Source: Streptomyces varsoviensis
GTDB lineage: Bacteria; Actinomycetota; Actinomycetes; Streptomycetales; Streptomycetaceae
Assembly: GCF_000718635.1 (NCBI RefSeq)
Contig: NZ_JOBF01000003.1
Coordinates: 1 to 64,000 of the forward strand
DNA length: 64,000 bases
Reading direction: 5' to 3'
The translations under genes were made by a program, and so were the position numbers. Numbering within the stretch: position 1 is the stretch's first letter; the number at the start of each line of letters is the position of its first letter. The notes beneath the pieces were generated by a model that was not told where the DNA came from, made no database searches, and was given only the letters and a program-made list of their open reading frames with translations. Shown piece by piece: positions 1-9,451 of this stretch.

Positions 1-322
1 AGCTGGAGGAGGTTGAGGACATCCCCCACCCCCGCCCACGCACCCACCGTCCGCCCCCGCCCAGCCTGTCCGGCGATTGAGGACCGGGGTCCGGGGCGGA
101 GCCCCGAGTAAGCCCGTCAGGGGGCACCTCCCAGCGGTAGCTGGGGGAGGTTGAGGGCCGGGGCCCGGGGCCCAGGGCTTCCCCGCGAGGGGCATGGTGG
201 GGCGAAGGCACCCACAGGTGACGGGCCCGGCAAGACCGGGAGTTAGGCTCGCGGCAAGCTCCTGGCGGCCGGTCACCATCCACCGACCGGCCGAACTCAA
301 CGGAAGTAGGGACCCCACCACC
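1..322. other. Intergenic region before pepA with a repeated hairpin segment
   Basis: I see no convincing gene here. A segment reading agctgg-ggaggttgagg occurs twice, at 1-19 and 139-157. The second copy forms the right arm of a hairpin (cctcccagc at 128-136 against gctgggggagg at 140-150), so this is probably the terminator zone of a gene lying left of the window. A reading frame in phase with pepA extends back to 194, but this stretch lacks the family's N-terminal sequence. Confidence 0.45.
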
Positions 323-1858
323 GTGACTGCACTGACTCTCAGCACCTCCAGCGCCGCGACGCTGCGCGCCGACGCCCTCGTCGTCGGTGTGGCGAAGGGC
401 CCGAAGGGCCCCGTCTTGGCGCCCGGCGCGGAAGCCGTGGACAAGGCGTTCGACGGCAAACTGGCCTCCGTCCTGGAGGCCCTCGGCGCCGGCGGCGGCG
501 AGGGCGAGGTGACGAAGCTGCCCGCACCGTCCGGTGTGAAGGCCCCCGTCGTCCTCGCGGTCGGCCTCGGCGAGGCCCCGGCCAAGGGCGAGGACTTCGA
601 CGGCGAGGCGCTGCGCCGGGCCGCGGGCTCCGCCGCGCGCGCCCTGGCGGGCACGAAGAAGGGCGCGTTCGCGCTGCCCGTCGAGGGCGCCGCGGATGTC
701 GCCGCCATCGCGGAGGGCGCGCTGCTCGGCGCGTACGCCTTCACCGCCTACCGCAACGGCAACGGCAAGAACGGCAAGGGCAGCAAGGACGACAAGAGCG
801 CGCCGCTCGCCGAGGTCGCGATCCTCGGCGGCAAGCCGCGCGACAAGGCGCACAAGGCCGCGGCGGACCGCGCCATCGCGCTGGCGGAGGAGATCAACCG
901 CGCCCGCGACCTGATCAACACGCCCTCCAACGACCTCACCCCGAAGTCGTTCGCCGCCGCCGCGCAGGCCGCCGGCAAGGAGCACGGCCTCACGGTCGAG
1001 GTGCTGGACGAGAAGGCGCTGGCCAAGGGCGGCTACGGCGGTCTGATCGGCGTGGGCCAGGGCTCCGCCAACCCGCCGCGGCTGGTGAAGATCGCCTATA
1101 CGCACGCCAAGGCGAAGAAGACCGTCGCGCTGGTCGGCAAGGGCATCACGTACGACTCGGGCGGCATCTCGCTGAAGCCGGCCGGGCACAACGAGACGAT
1201 GAAGTGCGACATGAGCGGCGCGGCCGCCGTGTTCGCCGCGGTCGTCAGCGCCGCCCGGCTCGGTCTCCAGGTCAATGTGACCGGCTGGCTGGCGCTGGCC
1301 GAGAACATGCCGTCGGGCACCGCGACCCGCCCCGGCGACGTGCTCACGATGTACAGCGGCAAGACCGTCGAGGTGCTCAACACCGACGCCGAGGGCCGGC
1401 TGGTGCTCGCCGACGCGATCACCCGCGCCTCGGAGGAGAAGCCCGACGCGATCGTGGACGTGGCGACGCTGACCGGCGCGATGGTGGTGGCCCTCGGCGA
1501 CCGCACGTTCGGGATCATGGCCAACGACGACGCCTTCCGCGCCTCGCTGCACGAGATCGCGGAGGAGGTCGGCGAGCAGTCCTGGCCGCTGCCGCTCCCC
1601 GCCGAGCTGCTCAAGGGCATGGACTCGCCCGTCGCCGACCTCGCGAACGTGGGCGGCCGGATGGGCGGCGGCCTGGCCGCCGGGCTGTTCCTCCAGGAGT
1701 TCGTGGGCGAGGGCATCACCTGGGCGCACCTGGACATCGCGGGTCCGGCGTTCCACGAGAGCGCGCCGTACGGCTACACCCACAAGGGCGGCACCGGGGC
1801 CTCGGTCCGCACCCTGGTGCGGCTGGCCGAGCGCACGGCCGACGGCGACCTCGGCTGA
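323..1858 (+). CDS. pepA: Leucyl aminopeptidase (M17 family)
   Basis: Cytosolic metallo-aminopeptidase that removes N-terminal residues, preferably Leu, from peptides; M17 enzymes are usually hexamers with two metal ions. The 511-residue protein has the variable N-terminal domain (about 1-170) and the C-terminal catalytic domain. Visible family motifs are VGKGITYDSGGISLKP, which carries the metal-binding Lys and Asp, and the M17 signature NTDAEGRL. I chose the GTG at 323 because the protein then begins TALTLSTSSAATLRADALVVGV, a normal family start. The frame is open upstream to 194 but that part looks non-coding. A strong hairpin follows the stop. The next gene, lpd, lies 448 bp downstream and is probably a separate transcript. 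Confidence 0.95.
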   Translation: MTALTLSTSSAATLRADALVVGVAKGPKGPVLAPGAEAVDKAFDGKLASVLEALGAGGGEGEVTKLPAPSGVKAPVVLAVGLGEAPAKGEDFDGEALRRAAGSAARALAGTKKGAFALPVEGAADVAAIAEGALLGAYAFTAYRNGNGKNGKGSKDDKSAPLAEVAILGGKPRDKAHKAAADRAIALAEEINRARDLINTPSNDLTPKSFAAAAQAAGKEHGLTVEVLDEKALAKGGYGGLIGVGQGSANPPRLVKIAYTHAKAKKTVALVGKGITYDSGGISLKPAGHNETMKCDMSGAAAVFAAVVSAARLGLQVNVTGWLALAENMPSGTATRPGDVLTMYSGKTVEVLNTDAEGRLVLADAITRASEEKPDAIVDVATLTGAMVVALGDRTFGIMANDDAFRASLHEIAEEVGEQSWPLPLPAELLKGMDSPVADLANVGGRMGGGLAAGLFLQEFVGEGITWAHLDIAGPAFHESAPYGYTHKGGTGASVRTLVRLAERTADGDLG

Positions 1859-1872
1859 CGGTCCGCGTCGCT

Positions 1873-1913
1873 GTCCGTACGGCCCCGGGTTCCGCGCCCG
1901 GGGCCGTACGGAC
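1873..1913 (+). terminator. Intrinsic-type terminator of pepA
   Basis: A perfect 17-bp inverted repeat (1873-1889 against 1897-1913) with a 7-nt loop starts 15 bp after the pepA stop. There is no T-tract, which is usual for Streptomyces terminators. Confidence 0.85.
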
Positions 1914-2020
1914 GTCCGGCCGCCCCCGCTCGCCGCGGGCTCGCGCTGTCCGTCGTGCCGACCGTCGTGCCATCCGCCGTGCCGTCCGTCGTACTGTTCG
2001 CCGTGCGGCTCGTACTGTGC

Positions 2021-2068
2021 GTCGTTCCGTGCGTCGTTCCATTCGTCGTTCCGTTCGTCGTTCCGTTC
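2021..2068. repeat. 12-bp tandem repeat upstream of lpd
   Basis: Four consecutive 12-mers (gtcgttccgtgc, gtcgttccattc, then gtcgttccgttc twice) sit in the 448-bp gap between pepA and lpd. Looser gtcgt/ccgt repetition extends from about 1948 to 2085. Read on the + strand it would give a monotonous Val-Pro-Phe peptide with no gene-like context, so I treat it as intergenic. Confidence 0.8.
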
Positions 2069-2306
2069 GTCACGTTCGCCCTCGACGAAATCCGTACGTC
2101 CGCGCGCCGGAGCGACCTCGGGGAGGGCCGATCCGCCGCCCCCGACACCGGCCCGGCGTCCCGCCTCCCATCAACAAGTGCGAAGATGTTGTCACGGCAG
2201 GACAGGGCCCCCTTACACCCAGGGCCGATCTAGAAGCGGCCGAACAACAGCCGCCGCCCGGTCACCGACGACCGGCTACGGCGTATCCATGCATGGAGGA
2301 CGTGAC

Positions 2307-3695
2307 GTGGCGAACGACGCCAGCACCGTTTTCGACCTAGTGATCCTCGGAGGCGGTAGCGGCGGTTACGCCGCTGCCCTGCGCGGAGCGCAGCTTGGTC
2401 TGGACGTCGCCCTGATCGAGAAGAACAAGCTCGGCGGCACCTGCCTGCACAACGGCTGCATCCCCACGAAGGCTCTGCTGCACGCCGGCGAGATCGCCGA
2501 CCAGGCCCGTGAGGCCGAGAAGTTCGGCATCAAGACGTCCTTCGAGGGCGTCGACATCGAGGGCGTGCACAAGTACAAGGATGGCGTGATCGCGGGCCTC
2601 TACAAGGGTCTGCAGGGTCTCGTCGCCAGCCGCAAGGTGACCTACATCGAGGGCGAGGGCAAGCTGTCCTCGCCGACCTCGGTGGACGTCGCCGGGCGGC
2701 GGGTGGAGGGCCGCCACGTCCTGCTGGCGACCGGCTCCGTGCCGAAGTCGCTGCCCGGCCTGGAGATCGACGGCAACCGCATCATCTCCTCGGACCACGC
2801 GCTGACCCTGGACCGCGTCCCGAAGTCCGCGATCATCCTGGGCGGCGGCGTCATCGGCGTCGAGTTCGCCTCGGCGTGGAAGTCCTTCGGCACGGACGTC
2901 ACGGTCATCGAGGGCCTCAAGCACCTCGTCCCGGTCGAGGACGAGAACAGCTCCAAGCTGCTGGAGCGGGCCTTCCGCAAGCGCGGCATCAAGTTCAACC
3001 TCGGCACCTTCTTCGACAAGGCCGAGTACACCGCCGACGGCGTCAAGGTGACCCTTGCCGACGGCAAGACCTTCGAGGCCGAGGTGCTGCTGGTGGCGAT
3101 CGGCCGCGGGCCGGTCTCCCAGGGCCTGGGCTACGAGGAGCAGGGCGTCGCGATGGACCGCGGCTACGTCCTGGTCGACGAGTACATGCGCACCAACGTG
3201 CCGACCATCTCGGCCGTCGGCGACCTCGTCCCGACCCTCCAGCTCGCGCACGTCGGCTTCGCCGAGGGCATGCTGGTGGCGGAGCGGCTGGCCGGTCTGA
3301 AGACCGTGCCGGTCGACTACGACGGTGTGCCGCGGGTCACGTACTGCCACCCCGAGGTCGCCTCCGTCGGGATCACCGAGGCCAAGGCCAAGGAGATCTA
3401 CGGTGCGGACAAGGTCGTGGCCCTGAAGTACAACCTCGCGGGCAACGGCAAGAGCAACATCCTCAAGACCTCCGGCGAGATCAAGCTCGTCCAGGTCAAG
3501 GACGGCGCCGTCGTCGGCGTCCACATGGTCGGCGACCGTATGGGCGAGCAGGTCGGCGAGGCGCAGCTCATCTACAACTGGGAGGCGCTGCCGGCCGAGG
3601 TCGCGCAGCTCGTCCACGCCCACCCGACGCAGAACGAGGCGCTCGGCGAGGCCCACCTGGCCCTGGCCGGCAAGCCGCTGCACTCGCACGACTAA
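2307..3695 (+). CDS. lpdA: Dihydrolipoyl dehydrogenase (E3)
   Basis: FAD flavoprotein that reoxidises the dihydrolipoyl groups of 2-oxoacid dehydrogenase E2 subunits (and of GcvH) with NAD+. The 462-residue protein begins with the FAD-binding GGGSGGYAAA. The redox disulfide motif GGTCLHNGCIPTK follows, then the NAD-binding GGGVIGVEFA and the C-terminal dimerisation domain with the catalytic HAHPTQNEA. The GTG at 2307 is preceded by GGAGGA at 2295-2300; the open frame further upstream has no family sequence. The E2 gene follows after 49 bp, so the two form an operon. The gene order indicates service to pyruvate and/or 2-oxoglutarate dehydrogenase. Confidence 0.96.
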   Translation: MANDASTVFDLVILGGGSGGYAAALRGAQLGLDVALIEKNKLGGTCLHNGCIPTKALLHAGEIADQAREAEKFGIKTSFEGVDIEGVHKYKDGVIAGLYKGLQGLVASRKVTYIEGEGKLSSPTSVDVAGRRVEGRHVLLATGSVPKSLPGLEIDGNRIISSDHALTLDRVPKSAIILGGGVIGVEFASAWKSFGTDVTVIEGLKHLVPVEDENSSKLLERAFRKRGIKFNLGTFFDKAEYTADGVKVTLADGKTFEAEVLLVAIGRGPVSQGLGYEEQGVAMDRGYVLVDEYMRTNVPTISAVGDLVPTLQLAHVGFAEGMLVAERLAGLKTVPVDYDGVPRVTYCHPEVASVGITEAKAKEIYGADKVVALKYNLAGNGKSNILKTSGEIKLVQVKDGAVVGVHMVGDRMGEQVGEAQLIYNWEALPAEVAQLVHAHPTQNEALGEAHLALAGKPLHSHD

Positions 3696-3744
3696 GTCCC
3701 GAGCGCACCACCATCCGCACTTTTCGTAAGGAGCAACCGAAACC

Positions 3745-5517
3745 ATGGCGGTTTCCGTAACCCTGCCGGCGCTCGGCGAGAGCGTGACCGAGGGCACCGT
3801 CACCCGCTGGCTGAAGGCCGAGGGTGAGCGCGTCGAGGCCGACGAGCCTCTGCTGGAGGTGTCGACCGACAAGGTCGACACCGAGATCCCCGCGCCGGCC
3901 GCCGGTGTGCTCGCCTCCATCAAGGTGGCCGAGGACGAGACGGTCGAGGTCGGCGCCGAACTGGCGATCATCGACGACGGCTCCGGCGCCCCGGCGCAGG
4001 AGGCCGCGCCGGCCGCCGAGCCCGCACCGGCGGCTCAGCCGGAGCCCGCCGCGGCCCCGGCCCCGGCCGAGGCGCCCGCCGCCCCCGCGCAGGAGGCCCC
4101 GGCCGCGTCCGGCGGCTCCGCCGAGGGCACCCCGGTCACGCTCCCCGCGCTGGGCGAGTCCGTGACCGAGGGCACCGTGACCCGCTGGCTGAAGGCCGTC
4201 GGCGAAGAGGTCGCCGTCGACGAGCCGTTGCTGGAGGTGTCGACGGACAAGGTCGACACCGAGATCCCGGCGCCCGTCGCGGGCACCCTGCTGGAGATCG
4301 TGGTCGGCGAGGACGAGACCGCCGAGGTCGGCGCGAAGCTCGCCGTCATCGGCGCCGCGGGCGCTGCCCCGGCCGCCCCCGCCGCTCCGGCCGCGCCCGC
4401 CCCGGCGGCCGCTCCCGAGCCCGCCCCGGCTCCGGCCCCGGCCGAGGCGCCCGCCGCCCCCGCCACGTCGGCCCCGCAGGCCCCCTCGGCCCCGGCCCCG
4501 CAGCAGGTCACCACCCCGGCGCCGGACCCGGCCCCGGCCGCTCCGGCCCCGGCGCCCGCCGCCCCCGCCGCTCCGGCTCCGGCCGCCGCGGCGACCGGTG
4601 AGGCGGACGGCGCGTACGTCACGCCGCTGGTGCGCAAGCTGGCCTCCGAGAGCGGCGTGAACCTCGCCGAGGTCAAGGGCACCGGCGTCGGCGGCCGTAT
4701 CCGCAAGCAGGACGTCATCTCCGCCGCCGAGTCCGCCAAGCAGCAGGCTCCGGCCGCCGCTCCGAAGGCCGCCGCCGCTCCGGCGCAGCCGTCGGCGCTG
4801 CGCGGCCAGACGGTGAAGATGTCCCGTATCCGCAAGGCGACCGCCAAGCACATGGTGGAGTCGCTGAAGGTGTCGGCGCAGCTCACGACCGTGGTCGAGG
4901 TGGACGTCACCAAGATCATGCAGCTTCGTGCCAAGGCGAAGAACAGCTTCCTCGCGCGGGAGGGCGTCAAGCTCTCGCCGATGCCGTTCTTCGTCAAGGC
5001 CGCCGCCGAGGCGCTGAAGGTGCACGCGTCGCTGAACGCCAAGGTGAACGACGACGACACGATCACCTACCACGACGTCGAGAACATCGGCATCGCGGTG
5101 GACACCGAGAAGGGCCTGTTCGTCCCGGTCATCCACGAGGCGGGCGACCTGAACCTGGCCGGCATCGCGAAGAAGACCGCGGACCTGGCCGGCCGGGTGC
5201 GCGAGGGCGGCATCAAGCCGGACGAGCTGGCGGGCGGCACCTTCACGGTGACCAACACCGGTTCGCGCGGCGCGCTGTTCGACACCCCGATCCTGAACCA
5301 GCCGCAGGTCGGCATGCTCGGGATCGGCGCGACGGTCAAGCGTCCGGTCGTCGTCACGACGCCGGAGCTGGGCGAGACCATCGCCATCCGCGACATGGTC
5401 TACCTGGCCCTGTCGTACGACCACCGGCTGGTGGACGGCGCCGACGCGGCCCGCTTCCTGGGCACGCTCAAGGCCCGTCTGGAAGGCGGCGAGTTCGAGG
5501 GCGACCTCGGCCTCTGA
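3745..5517 (+). CDS. sucB: Dihydrolipoamide acyltransferase E2 with two lipoyl domains
   Basis: Core E2 subunit of the 2-oxoacid dehydrogenase complex, transferring the acyl group from lipoyl arms to CoA. The 590 residues comprise lipoyl domain 1 (about 1-76, lipoyl Lys43 in STDKVDTE), an Ala/Pro linker, lipoyl domain 2 (about 127-202, Lys169 in the same motif) and a second long Ala/Pro linker. The E1/E3-binding domain follows (about 291-330, [10 protein letters not shown]), then the catalytic domain ending in [14 protein letters not shown] with the active-site His. AAGGAG at 3728-3733 precedes the ATG. In actinobacteria one E2 can serve both the pyruvate and 2-oxoglutarate complexes, so sucB and aceF are both reasonable names. 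Its lipoyl groups are supplied by LipB and LipA encoded about 13 kb away. Confidence 0.95.
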   Translation: MAVSVTLPALGESVTEGTVTRWLKAEGERVEADEPLLEVSTDKVDTEIPAPAAGVLASIKVAEDETVEVGAELAIIDDGSGAPAQEAAPAAEPAPAAQPEPAAAPAPAEAPAAPAQEAPAASGGSAEGTPVTLPALGESVTEGTVTRWLKAVGEEVAVDEPLLEVSTDKVDTEIPAPVAGTLLEIVVGEDETAEVGAKLAVIGAAGAAPAAPAAPAAPAPAAAPEPAPAPAPAEAPAAPATSAPQAPSAPAPQQVTTPAPDPAPAAPAPAPAAPAAPAPAAAATGEADGAYVTPLVRKLASESGVNLAEVKGTGVGGRIRKQDVISAAESAKQQAPAAAPKAAAAPAQPSALRGQTVKMSRIRKATAKHMVESLKVSAQLTTVVEVDVTKIMQLRAKAKNSFLAREGVKLSPMPFFVKAAAEALKVHASLNAKVNDDDTITYHDVENIGIAVDTEKGLFVPVIHEAGDLNLAGIAKKTADLAGRVREGGIKPDELAGGTFTVTNTGSRGALFDTPILNQPQVGMLGIGATVKRPVVVTTPELGETIAIRDMVYLALSYDHRLVDGADAARFLGTLKARLEGGEFEGDLGL

Positions 5518-5538
5518 GGTTGACAGCACCGTATGGAG

Positions 5539-5571
5539 GGAAGGCCCCGGCTCAGCGAGCCGGGGCCTTCC
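5539..5571 (+). terminator. Terminator of the lpd-sucB operon
   Basis: Inverted repeat ggaaggccccggct / agccggggccttcc around a short loop, starting 22 bp after the sucB stop. The stem is perfect over 14 bp. Confidence 0.88.
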
Positions 5572-5721
5572 CCGTGGTCGGACGTTGTCGACGGAACTCG
5601 CGAAAGCAGCCGCGAGCGGCCCGTCATAGGCCCCCGCGAGCCGCCGCAAGCCGCCGTGACCCGCCGGATACTTCCGGGAGAGAAGAATGGCCGCCGACCG
5701 GCGCGCCCCGAAGGAGCACTC

Positions 5722-6345
5722 ATGACCCCGCCCGTCGTCCACTCGCTGCGTGAGCAGATCCGCGAGCACATCCTCAAGGGGATCGTCAGCGGCCGCTGGC
5801 AGCCCGGGGAGCGGATCGTGGAGCGGCGGATCGCCGTGGAGCTGGAGGTGAGCCAGACGCCCGTACGGGAGGCGCTGCGCGAGCTGGAGTCGCTGCGGCT
5901 GATCGAGTCGGCGCCCAACAAGGGCGTCCGGGTGCGGAATCTGACCGCCACGGACCTCAAGGAGAGCTATCCGGTGCGGGCCGGGCTGGAGCGGGTGGCC
6001 GCGGAGCTGGCCGCCGAACGGCTGGCGGCGGACCTCTCCGCGCTGGAGCGGGAGGTCGCGGCGCTCCGCGAGGCCGACCTGGCGGACGACGGCGAGGCGC
6101 AGGTCCGGCACACGGTGGCGTTCCACCGGGAGATCGTGCGGGCGGCCGGGAACAGCGTGCTGCTGCACACCTGGGAGTCGCTGGGCATCGAGGTCTGGAC
6201 GACACTGTCGATCCGCTGGCTGAGTCCCGAGCCGCGCTCGTACGCCGACGATCACCAGGAGCTGGTGGACGCTTTCCGGCGGCGTGATCCGCTCATCGGA
6301 GACGTGCTCACCACGCATGTGCTGTGCTGCGCCCCGCAGCTCTGA
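5722..6345 (+). CDS. GntR-family (FCD/FadR-type) transcriptional regulator
   Basis: Probable metabolite-responsive repressor of 207 residues. The N-terminal winged helix (about 5-75) has the GntR hallmarks LREQIREHILKGIVSG and VSQTPVREALRELES. The C-terminal helical FCD ligand domain contains VRAGLERVAAELAAERL and HREIVRAAGN, with Asp/His residues of the kind that bind metal in this subfamily. AAGGAG at 5711-5716 fixes the ATG at 5722. It lies between the E2 operon and aceE and reads towards aceE. A 17-bp perfect palindrome sits in the aceE promoter, so control of pyruvate dehydrogenase is a fair inference, but nothing in the sequence proves it. Confidence 0.88.
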   Translation: MTPPVVHSLREQIREHILKGIVSGRWQPGERIVERRIAVELEVSQTPVREALRELESLRLIESAPNKGVRVRNLTATDLKESYPVRAGLERVAAELAAERLAADLSALEREVAALREADLADDGEAQVRHTVAFHREIVRAAGNSVLLHTWESLGIEVWTTLSIRWLSPEPRSYADDHQELVDAFRRRDPLIGDVLTTHVLCCAPQL

Positions 6346-6368
6346 CACCGGGTGCCATAAGCCGCGAC

Positions 6369-6396
6369 ACCCCGTGCCACCTGGGGTTTTTCTTTT
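6369..6396 (+). terminator. Possible terminator after the GntR gene
   Basis: A short ACCCC/GGGGT stem is followed directly by a T-rich tract (ttttctttt). The stem is only 5 bp, so this is a weak call. It lies between the GntR gene and the aceE promoter. Confidence 0.4.
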
Positions 6397-6406
6397 GACG
6401 AACCGT

Positions 6407-6423
6407 TGATCGATCATCGATCA
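6407..6423. promoter_or_regulatory. Perfect 17-bp palindrome in the aceE promoter region
   Basis: TGATCGATCATCGATCA is TGATCGAT and its exact complement around a central C. It lies 80 bp upstream of aceE and is followed by a second tcgatc-type half element at about 6433-6440. The position and symmetry suit an operator. The adjacent GntR protein is the obvious candidate ligand, although the sequence does not match the classic FadR/PdhR operator. Confidence 0.55.
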
Positions 6424-6502
6424 GAGGCGTATCGTCGATCGTGGGCGCAACCCCTGCCTGCCGCCCCTCCACCTCTCTTTCGTCCGGAAAGGGGCCCACC
6501 CC

Positions 6503-9178
6503 ATGCCCGACCCCGTGCGCCAGTACAGCCAGCTCGACCAGCTCCCGGACGCCGATCCCGAGGAGACGGCCGAGTGGGGCGAGTCGCTCGACGCCGTCAC
6601 CACCGCGGCAGGCCCGCACCGCGCCGCCCGCATCCTGCGCAGCACGCTGGAGCACGGCGAGCGCGCCGGCCTCGGGCTGCCCCCGCTGCTGGAGAGCGAG
6701 TACGTCAACACCATCCCCACCGCCGCGGAGCCCGACTATCCGGGCGACGAGGAGATGGAGCGCCGGATCACCGCCTACAACCGGTGGAACGCCGCCGCGA
6801 TGGTGACCCGCGGCAGCGCCCTCGGCCTCGGCGGCCACATCGCCACGTACGCCTCCGCCGCCTGGCTCTACGAGACGGGCTTCCAGCACTTCTTCCGCGG
6901 CAAGGACGACGCGGCGTCCGGCGGCTCCGGCGACCAGCTCTACCTCCAGGGCCACGCCTCCCCCGGCATCTACGCCCGCGCCTTCCTCGAAGGCCGCCTC
7001 ACCGAGGGCCAGCTCGACCGGTTCCGCCAGGAGGCGGGCGGCGACGGCCTGCCTTCCTACCCGCACCCCCGGCGGCTGCCCTGGCTGTGGGAGTTCCCGA
7101 CCGTCTCCATGGGCCTCGGCCCGCTCTCCGCGATCTACCAGGCGCGCTTCAACCGCTATCTGGAGCACCGCGGCATCAAGGACACCTCCCGCTCCCGCGT
7201 CTGGGCGTTCCTCGGCGACGGCGAGATGGACGAGCCCGAGGCCACCGCCGCGCTCGCGCTGGCCGGCCGCGAGGGCCTGGACAACCTCACCTTCGTCATC
7301 AACTGCAACCTCCAGCGCCTCGACGGCCCCGTCCGCCCCAACTTCAAGATCGTGCAGGAGCTGGAGGCCCAGTTCCGCGCCGCGGGCTGGAACGTCGTCA
7401 AGTCCCTGTGGGGCGCCGCCTGGGACGACCTCTTCGCCCGCGACACCGACGGCGCGCTCGTACGCCGGCTCCGCGAGACGCCGGACGCCCAGTTCCAGAC
7501 GTACGCGACCCGCGACGCCGGATACCTGCGCGACCACTTCTTCGGCGCCGACCCGGCGCTGCGGGCCATGGCCCAGCAGCTCACCGACGCCAAGCTGCTG
7601 GAGCTGTTCCAGAGCTCCCGCGCCGGCCACGAGCCGCGCAAGGTGTACGCCGCCTACCGCGCCGCCGTGGAGCACAAGGGCGCGCCGACGGTGATCCTCG
7701 CGCAGACCATCAAGGGCCACACCCTCGGCACGGGCTTCGAGTCGCGCAACGCCAACCACCAGATGAAGAAGCTCACCGGCGAGCAGTTCCGCGACATGCG
7801 CGACCTGCTCGGGCTGCCCATCCCGGACAGCGCGCTCGCCGACGGCCCCGTGCCGTACGCGCACCCCGGCGAGAACTCCCCCGAGATGGCCTACCTCCGC
7901 GAGCGCCGCGCCGCGCTCGGCGGCCCCTCCCCCGCCCGCAAGGTCACCGCGAAGCCGCTGCCCGAGCCGTCCGCGAAGCCCTTCGAGGCGCTCCAGAAGG
8001 GCTCCGGGACCCAGGAGATCGCCACCACCATGGCGTTCGTCCGGCTCGTCAAGGACCTGATGCGGGAGAAGGAGACCGGCCGCCGCTGGGTGCCGATCGT
8101 CCCCGACGAGGCCCGCACCTTCGGCATGGAGTCGCTCTTCCCGTCCGCCGGGCTCTACTCCCCCAAGGGCCAGACGTACGACCCGGTCGACCGCGACCAG
8201 CTCCTGTACTACAAGGAGGCCAAGGACGGTCAGATCCTGAACGAGGGCATCACCGAGGCCGGTTCGCTGGCCGACTTCACCGCCGCCGCGACCTCGTACG
8301 CGACGCACGGCGAGCCGATGATCCCGTTCTACATCTTCTACTCGATGTTCGGCTGGCAGCGCACGGCCGACCAGTTCTGGGCGCTCGCCGACCAGCTCGG
8401 CCGCGGCTTCGTCATCGGCGCCACCGCGGGCCGCACCACGATGACGGGCGAGGGCCTCCAGCACGCCGACGGCCACTCGCACCTGATCGCCTCCACCAAC
8501 CCGGCGGCCATCTCGTACGACCCGGCGTTCGCGTACGAGGTCTCCGTGATCGTCCGCGAGGGCCTGCGCCGGATGTACGGGCCCGAGGCCGAGAACGTCT
8601 TCTACTACCTGACCGTCTACAACGAGACGAAGGTCCAGCCCGCCATGCCCGAGGGCGTGGAGGAGGGCATCCTCAAGGGCCTCTACCGCTACCAGGAGGC
8701 CCAGGGGCTCCCCGAGGGCGCGCCGCGCCTCCAGTTGCTCGCCTCGGGCACCGCGATCCACTGGGCGCTCGACGCGCAGCGGCTGCTCGCCGAGGACTGG
8801 GGCGTCGCCGCCGACGTCTGGTCCGCGCCCTCCTGGACCGAGCTGCGCCGCGAGGCGCTGGACTGTGAGGCGGCGGCGCTGCGCGGCGAGGAGCGCGTCC
8901 CGTACGTCACCCAGGCCCTGCACGGCGCGCCCGGCCCGGTCGTGGCCGTCAGCGACTGGATGCGGGCGGTCCCGGACCAGATCGCGCCCTGGGTCGAACA
9001 GGACTGGACCTCCATCGGCACGGACGGCTTCGGCCTCTCCGACACCCGCGAGGCCGCCCGCCGCCACTTCGGCGTCGACCCGCAGTCGGTCGTCGTCTCC
9101 GCCCTGGCCGCACTCGCCCGCCGCGGCGAGGTCAAGGCATCCCTCGTCAAGGAGGCCGCCGAGCGCTACGGGCGCTGA
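6503..9178 (+). CDS. aceE: Pyruvate dehydrogenase E1 component, homodimeric type
   Basis: Thiamine-diphosphate enzyme that decarboxylates pyruvate and acetylates the lipoyl arm of E2. At 891 residues it has the length of single-chain AceE proteins rather than the alpha/beta type. The ThDP/Mg motif GDGEMDEPE...NCN lies near residues 237-270. Transketolase-like middle and C-terminal domains follow (for example [17 protein letters not shown]). The ATG at 6503 has GGAAAGGGG upstream. The gene has its own promoter region with a 17-bp palindrome and is preceded by a GntR regulator. The E2 and E3 genes upstream complete the complex. Confidence 0.95.
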   Translation: MPDPVRQYSQLDQLPDADPEETAEWGESLDAVTTAAGPHRAARILRSTLEHGERAGLGLPPLLESEYVNTIPTAAEPDYPGDEEMERRITAYNRWNAAAMVTRGSALGLGGHIATYASAAWLYETGFQHFFRGKDDAASGGSGDQLYLQGHASPGIYARAFLEGRLTEGQLDRFRQEAGGDGLPSYPHPRRLPWLWEFPTVSMGLGPLSAIYQARFNRYLEHRGIKDTSRSRVWAFLGDGEMDEPEATAALALAGREGLDNLTFVINCNLQRLDGPVRPNFKIVQELEAQFRAAGWNVVKSLWGAAWDDLFARDTDGALVRRLRETPDAQFQTYATRDAGYLRDHFFGADPALRAMAQQLTDAKLLELFQSSRAGHEPRKVYAAYRAAVEHKGAPTVILAQTIKGHTLGTGFESRNANHQMKKLTGEQFRDMRDLLGLPIPDSALADGPVPYAHPGENSPEMAYLRERRAALGGPSPARKVTAKPLPEPSAKPFEALQKGSGTQEIATTMAFVRLVKDLMREKETGRRWVPIVPDEARTFGMESLFPSAGLYSPKGQTYDPVDRDQLLYYKEAKDGQILNEGITEAGSLADFTAAATSYATHGEPMIPFYIFYSMFGWQRTADQFWALADQLGRGFVIGATAGRTTMTGEGLQHADGHSHLIASTNPAAISYDPAFAYEVSVIVREGLRRMYGPEAENVFYYLTVYNETKVQPAMPEGVEEGILKGLYRYQEAQGLPEGAPRLQLLASGTAIHWALDAQRLLAEDWGVAADVWSAPSWTELRREALDCEAAALRGEERVPYVTQALHGAPGPVVAVSDWMRAVPDQIAPWVEQDWTSIGTDGFGLSDTREAARRHFGVDPQSVVVSALAALARRGEVKASLVKEAAERYGR

Positions 9179-9240
9179 GCCCCTCCCCCATACGGCGGCC
9201 GGGCCCGCCTGTCCCGGTACTCGCGCGCCGGGGGGCGTAC

Positions 9241-9316
9241 GCCCGCCGCCGGCCGGGGGGGCGGGGGCCCGCCGCCGGCCGGGGGGCGGGGGCCCGCCGC
9301 CGGCCGGGGGGCGGGG
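9241..9316. repeat. Three tandem 25-26 bp GC-rich repeats downstream of aceE
   Basis: Units at 9241-9266, 9267-9291 and 9292-9316 begin gcccgccgccggccgg and differ by one G. They occupy the centre of the 273-bp aceE/WYL-regulator gap and can fold into GC-only hairpins, so they may act as the aceE terminator. Confidence 0.8.
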
Positions 9317-9451
9317 GCCGTACAGGCCCAAGCCCGGCCGCGGGCGCCGGCTCCTGTACGGACCCGGATCCGGACCCGGACCCGGCCGCGCGCTCCGCCC
9401 GCCGACTGCAGCCGGGGGCCGACTGTCAGTGGGGCTCGGCATGATGGCGGC

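Noticed and set aside
194..322. Upstream extension of pepA
   Set aside because: In frame, but Pro/Arg-rich and unlike family N-termini; the GTG at 323 gives the expected start.
1955..2233. Frame encoding repeated Val-Val-Pro-Phe
   Set aside because: It is a product of the 12-bp tandem repeat, has no ribosome-binding site and shows no gene-like continuation.
6308..9442. Very long open frame antisense to aceE
   Set aside because: High third-position GC removes stops from the opposite strand. The predicted protein is Gly/Val/Arg/Leu-biased with no domain, while aceE on the + strand is unambiguous. The same holds for the long antisense frames at 3568-6417, 35589-38996 and 45958-47877.
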